55,311 nucleotides of DNA, taken from the NCBI RefSeq assembly GCF_026283955.1, contig NZ_JAPDPE010000018.1, positions 1 through 55,311 of the forward strand, given 5' to 3'. Shown in pieces: positions 53,157 through 55,311 of the stretch (positions are counted from its first letter, which is position 1; every line of letters starts with the position of its first letter). The notes under the pieces are model-generated. The model was not told where the DNA came from. It saw only the letters and a list, made by a program, of their open reading frames with translations, and searched no databases. The DNA comes from Dyella silvatica. Lineage in GTDB: Bacteria; Pseudomonadota; Gammaproteobacteria; Xanthomonadales; Rhodanobacteraceae. A program made the translations under genes and the position numbers.

Positions 53157-54319
53157 GCCTGTTCGCGCCACCGCTGTCGCTTTACGTGCACATGCCGTGG
53201 TGCGTGAAAAAGTGCCCTTACTGCGATTTCAATTCGCATGGCTTGCGTAGCGAACCACCGCCGTACGCCGCCTATATCGATCACTTGCTGGCCGATCTGG
53301 ATGCCGATCTTGCCGACTTCGGCCCCGCGCTCAGTGCGCGCCCGGTGCTGAGCATTTTCTTTGGCGGCGGCACGCCTAGCTTGTTTGCGCCGGAACTGAT
53401 CGATCGCTTCCTCGATGGCGTACGCAACCGCCTGCCTCTGGCCGACGATGCCGAAGTCACCCTGGAGACCAACCCCGGCACCGTCGAACACGGCCGCTTT
53501 GACGGCTATCTCGCCGCCGGAGTTAACCGGTTGTCCTTTGGCATCCAGAGCTTCGATGACGATAAGCTCAAGCGCCTGGGCCGCATTCATTCGGCCAGCG
53601 AGGCTGAAGCGGCGGTCAAATCGGCACAAGATGCCGGCTACACCAACATCAACCTCGATTTGATGTATGCCCTGCCCCGGCAATCATTGGATGGCGCCCT
53701 GCACGACGTCGAGCGCGCGGTGGCCTTACAGCCAACGCATATCTCGCACTATCAGCTCACGCTGGAGCCGAACACCGCTTTTGCCGCCAATCCACCGCCG
53801 TTGCCTGACGACGACCATGCATGGGCGATGCAGGAGCGCTGCGAAGAGCGGCTGGCGGCGGCAGGTTATGGCCAGTACGAAATCTCGGCCTACGCGCGAC
53901 CAGATCGACGCTGCGTTCACAACCTCAATTACTGGCGTTTTGGCGACTATCTCGGCATTGGCGCCGGAGCCCATGGCAAAGTCACCGACACAGCGCTTGG
54001 CGCCATACATCGTCGCTGGAAAACCCGCCATCCACGCGCCTACCTGGAAGCGTCCAGCGGCCCTGGCCGGATCGGCGGCGATAACCTGGTAACGGCAGAC
54101 GAATTGCCCTTTGAATACATGCTCAATGCCTTGCGCCTGGTCGACGGGGTGCCAATGAGCGACTTCAGCGAACGCACCGGGCTGCCCATCGAACGTATTG
54201 CCAGCGGGCTTGCCAGCGCCCGCCAGCGCGGCTGGCTGACCGATGAGGTACAGCAACTGCGCACCACCACGCTGGGGCAGCGCTTTCTCAACGATGTGAT
54301 CTCCAGCTTCCTCGACTAA
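53153..54319 (+). CDS. hemW: Radical SAM heme chaperone HemW
   Basis: The 388-residue protein has the radical-SAM cluster C17-x3-C21-x2-C24 (MPWCVKKCPYCDFNSHG), GGGTPSLFAPELI, the SAM-binding LETNPGTVE, and SFGIQSFDDDKLKRLGRIH. The C-terminal HemN-type domain ends with TTLGQRFLNDVI. The C-x3-C-x2-C-D-F pattern and length mark HemW rather than coproporphyrinogen oxidase HemN. It passes heme to target proteins. It is the third gene of the rph-rdgB-hemW operon. Confidence 0.94.
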   Translation: MSLFAPPLSLYVHMPWCVKKCPYCDFNSHGLRSEPPPYAAYIDHLLADLDADLADFGPALSARPVLSIFFGGGTPSLFAPELIDRFLDGVRNRLPLADDAEVTLETNPGTVEHGRFDGYLAAGVNRLSFGIQSFDDDKLKRLGRIHSASEAEAAVKSAQDAGYTNINLDLMYALPRQSLDGALHDVERAVALQPTHISHYQLTLEPNTAFAANPPPLPDDDHAWAMQERCEERLAAAGYGQYEISAYARPDRRCVHNLNYWRFGDYLGIGAGAHGKVTDTALGAIHRRWKTRHPRAYLEASSGPGRIGGDNLVTADELPFEYMLNALRLVDGVPMSDFSERTGLPIERIASGLASARQRGWLTDEVQQLRTTTLGQRFLNDVISSFLD

Positions 54320-54421
54320 TACTCGCCACCGACTGCCAGAGGACTCACCTGTGCCCGCGCACTGGCAGCGGCACGCGCGCCGCGCGATCATGTGCGGCTT
54401 CGCGCACCATCAGGAAATGCC

Positions 54422-55311
54422 ATGACCGTTCGGCTTGCCCCGCTCTATCCCCAGCATCTGGCCACCTTGCGCGAGCGCGCAGACAAGGCTCTCGCGCTTG
54501 GCGGTTACGATTATCTGGTGATCGCAGCCGGCATGCCGCTGCGTAAATTTCTCGATGATCAAGACTACCCCTTTGTGGCCAGCCCGCACTTTCGTCACTG
54601 GCTGCCGTTGACCGATACCCCCGGCAGCTGGATCGTCTATTCGCCCGGCGCGAAACCCAAGCTGATCTTTCTGCAGCCACGCGATTACTGGCATGTGGTG
54701 CCCGAAGCACCGCATGGCTACTGGGTGGAGCATTTCGACATCACTATCGTGCGCAACGCGGCCGATGCTGTCGCTCACCTGCCTGCCGCGACGAGCCGAC
54801 GGGCAGTGATCGCCCCTGAGCAGCCCTCGCTGGCAGGCGCCGAGGCCAATAATCCACAGCCCGTACTCGATTACCTGCACTGGCATCGCTCATACAAGAC
54901 GCCTTACGAGTTGGAGTTGATGCGTGAAGCCAGCCGCATTGGCACCCGCGCGCACCATGCGGCCGAGCAGACCTTCCGCGCCGGGGCGAGCGAGCTGGGC
55001 ATTCATCAGGCTTACCTGGCCGCTGCTGGCGCTATCGACGCCGAGCTGCCTTATGCAAGCATCGTCGGCCTCAACGAGCACGGTGCGGTGCTGCACTACA
55101 CGAATTTCGATCGCAAGCCGCCAGCGCAAAGCCGCTCGTTCCTGATCGATGCCGGCGCCAATGCCGCGGGCTATGCCAGTGACATCACGCGTACCTATGC
55201 TGCTGCCGGGCACGGCGAATTCCAGGCGCTGATCGACAGCGTCGATTCGGCGCAGCAGGATTTCGTGGCGATGGTTCGCCCCGGCCAGAGCTACCCCGCA
55301 TTGCACATTCA
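54422..55311 (+). CDS. pepQ: Xaa-Pro dipeptidase PepQ (3' end beyond window)
   Basis: The first 296 codons of an M24 metallopeptidase are present. The N-terminal creatinase-like domain (FLDDQDYPFVASPHFRHW, PRDYWHVVP) matches E. coli PepQ closely, followed by VLDYLHWHRSYKTPYELELMREA and the start of the pita-bread domain with two metal-ligand Asp residues in FLIDAGANAAGYASDITRTY. The remaining metal ligands lie beyond the edge. It splits dipeptides with C-terminal proline. ATG at 54422 follows AGGAAA and is 102 nt after hemW. Confidence 0.93.
   Translation, partial: MTVRLAPLYPQHLATLRERADKALALGGYDYLVIAAGMPLRKFLDDQDYPFVASPHFRHWLPLTDTPGSWIVYSPGAKPKLIFLQPRDYWHVVPEAPHGYWVEHFDITIVRNAADAVAHLPAATSRRAVIAPEQPSLAGAEANNPQPVLDYLHWHRSYKTPYELELMREASRIGTRAHHAAEQTFRAGASELGIHQAYLAAAGAIDAELPYASIVGLNEHGAVLHYTNFDRKPPAQSRSFLIDAGANAAGYASDITRTYAAAGHGEFQALIDSVDSAQQDFVAMVRPGQSYPALHI

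Overview
The window is GC-rich, gene-dense chromosomal DNA of a gammaproteobacterium. It most likely comes from the Xanthomonadales/Lysobacterales, probably a Rhodanobacteraceae member such as a Dyella, Rhodanobacter or Frateuria relative. This rests on protein flavour, on the pilMNOPQ/ponA, spoT-ridA-recG and rph-rdgB-hemW blocks, and on two dispersed repeat types I associate with that order. It is an inference; no rRNA or tRNA gene is visible. I see no phage, integrase, transposase or CRISPR array. Most content is core or envelope-maintenance genes.

Layout. 1-5210: the edge of a TfoX-like gene, a hemolysin III membrane protein, a candidate small RNA with C-rich loops, a tandem universal stress protein, a hairpin-rich repeat element, an AtoE-type fatty-acid transporter, and a small CPVC thioredoxin-like protein paired with a MarR regulator that carries four C-terminal cysteines and a nested palindrome at its promoter. 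5235-9763: a four-gene MacAB-like ABC export operon with two separate FtsX-type permeases. 10057-13540: a DUF1579 protein, an FAH-family hydrolase, mscL and a secreted M28 peptidase. 13666-18849: an HAE1 RND efflux pump, its adaptor and a MarR regulator. 19112-19642: a macrodomain protein. 19699-26898: a complete MoxR/Bat operon (moxR, DUF58, DUF4381, batA, a batB-batC fusion, batD). 27032-35115: pilQPONM divergent from the PBP1A gene ponA. 35354-39026: a conserved unknown, gltA, rpmE2 and a nucleoside hydrolase. 39023-44475: recG, ridA, spoT and rpoZ. 44629-50106: the complete Mla lipid-asymmetry system (mlaA convergent with mlaFEDCB) and a COG3910-type ATPase. 50169-55311: gmk and yicC, divergent from rph-rdgB-hemW, then a truncated pepQ.

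How the genes work together. The window is rich in envelope homeostasis: Mla moves phospholipids between the membranes, PBP1A builds peptidoglycan, the pilMNOPQ alignment complex and secretin pass the type IV pilus, MscL relieves turgor, and the two tripartite-type exporters and the MoxR/Bat stress complex act in the inner membrane and periplasm. spoT, rpoZ and gmk link guanine nucleotides to the stringent response.

Observations most worth a second look: (1) recG has lost its native C-terminus to an internal deletion plus frameshift. The canonical ending is still legible in the next frame, and the read-through now overlaps the downstream start codon. (2) A likely C-rich-loop small RNA lies at about 955-1073. 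(3) The BatB VWA domain has lost two MIDAS residues, while its BatA neighbour keeps them. (4) MlaD contains a 119-residue tandem MCE duplication. (5) Nine GGAACGG units with G-quadruplex potential sit just upstream of ridA. (6) A 36-bp operator-like palindrome sits at the predicted gltA promoter. (7) The Cys4-MarR/CPVC pair has a 45-bp nested palindrome. No wholly new multi-gene system is evident.
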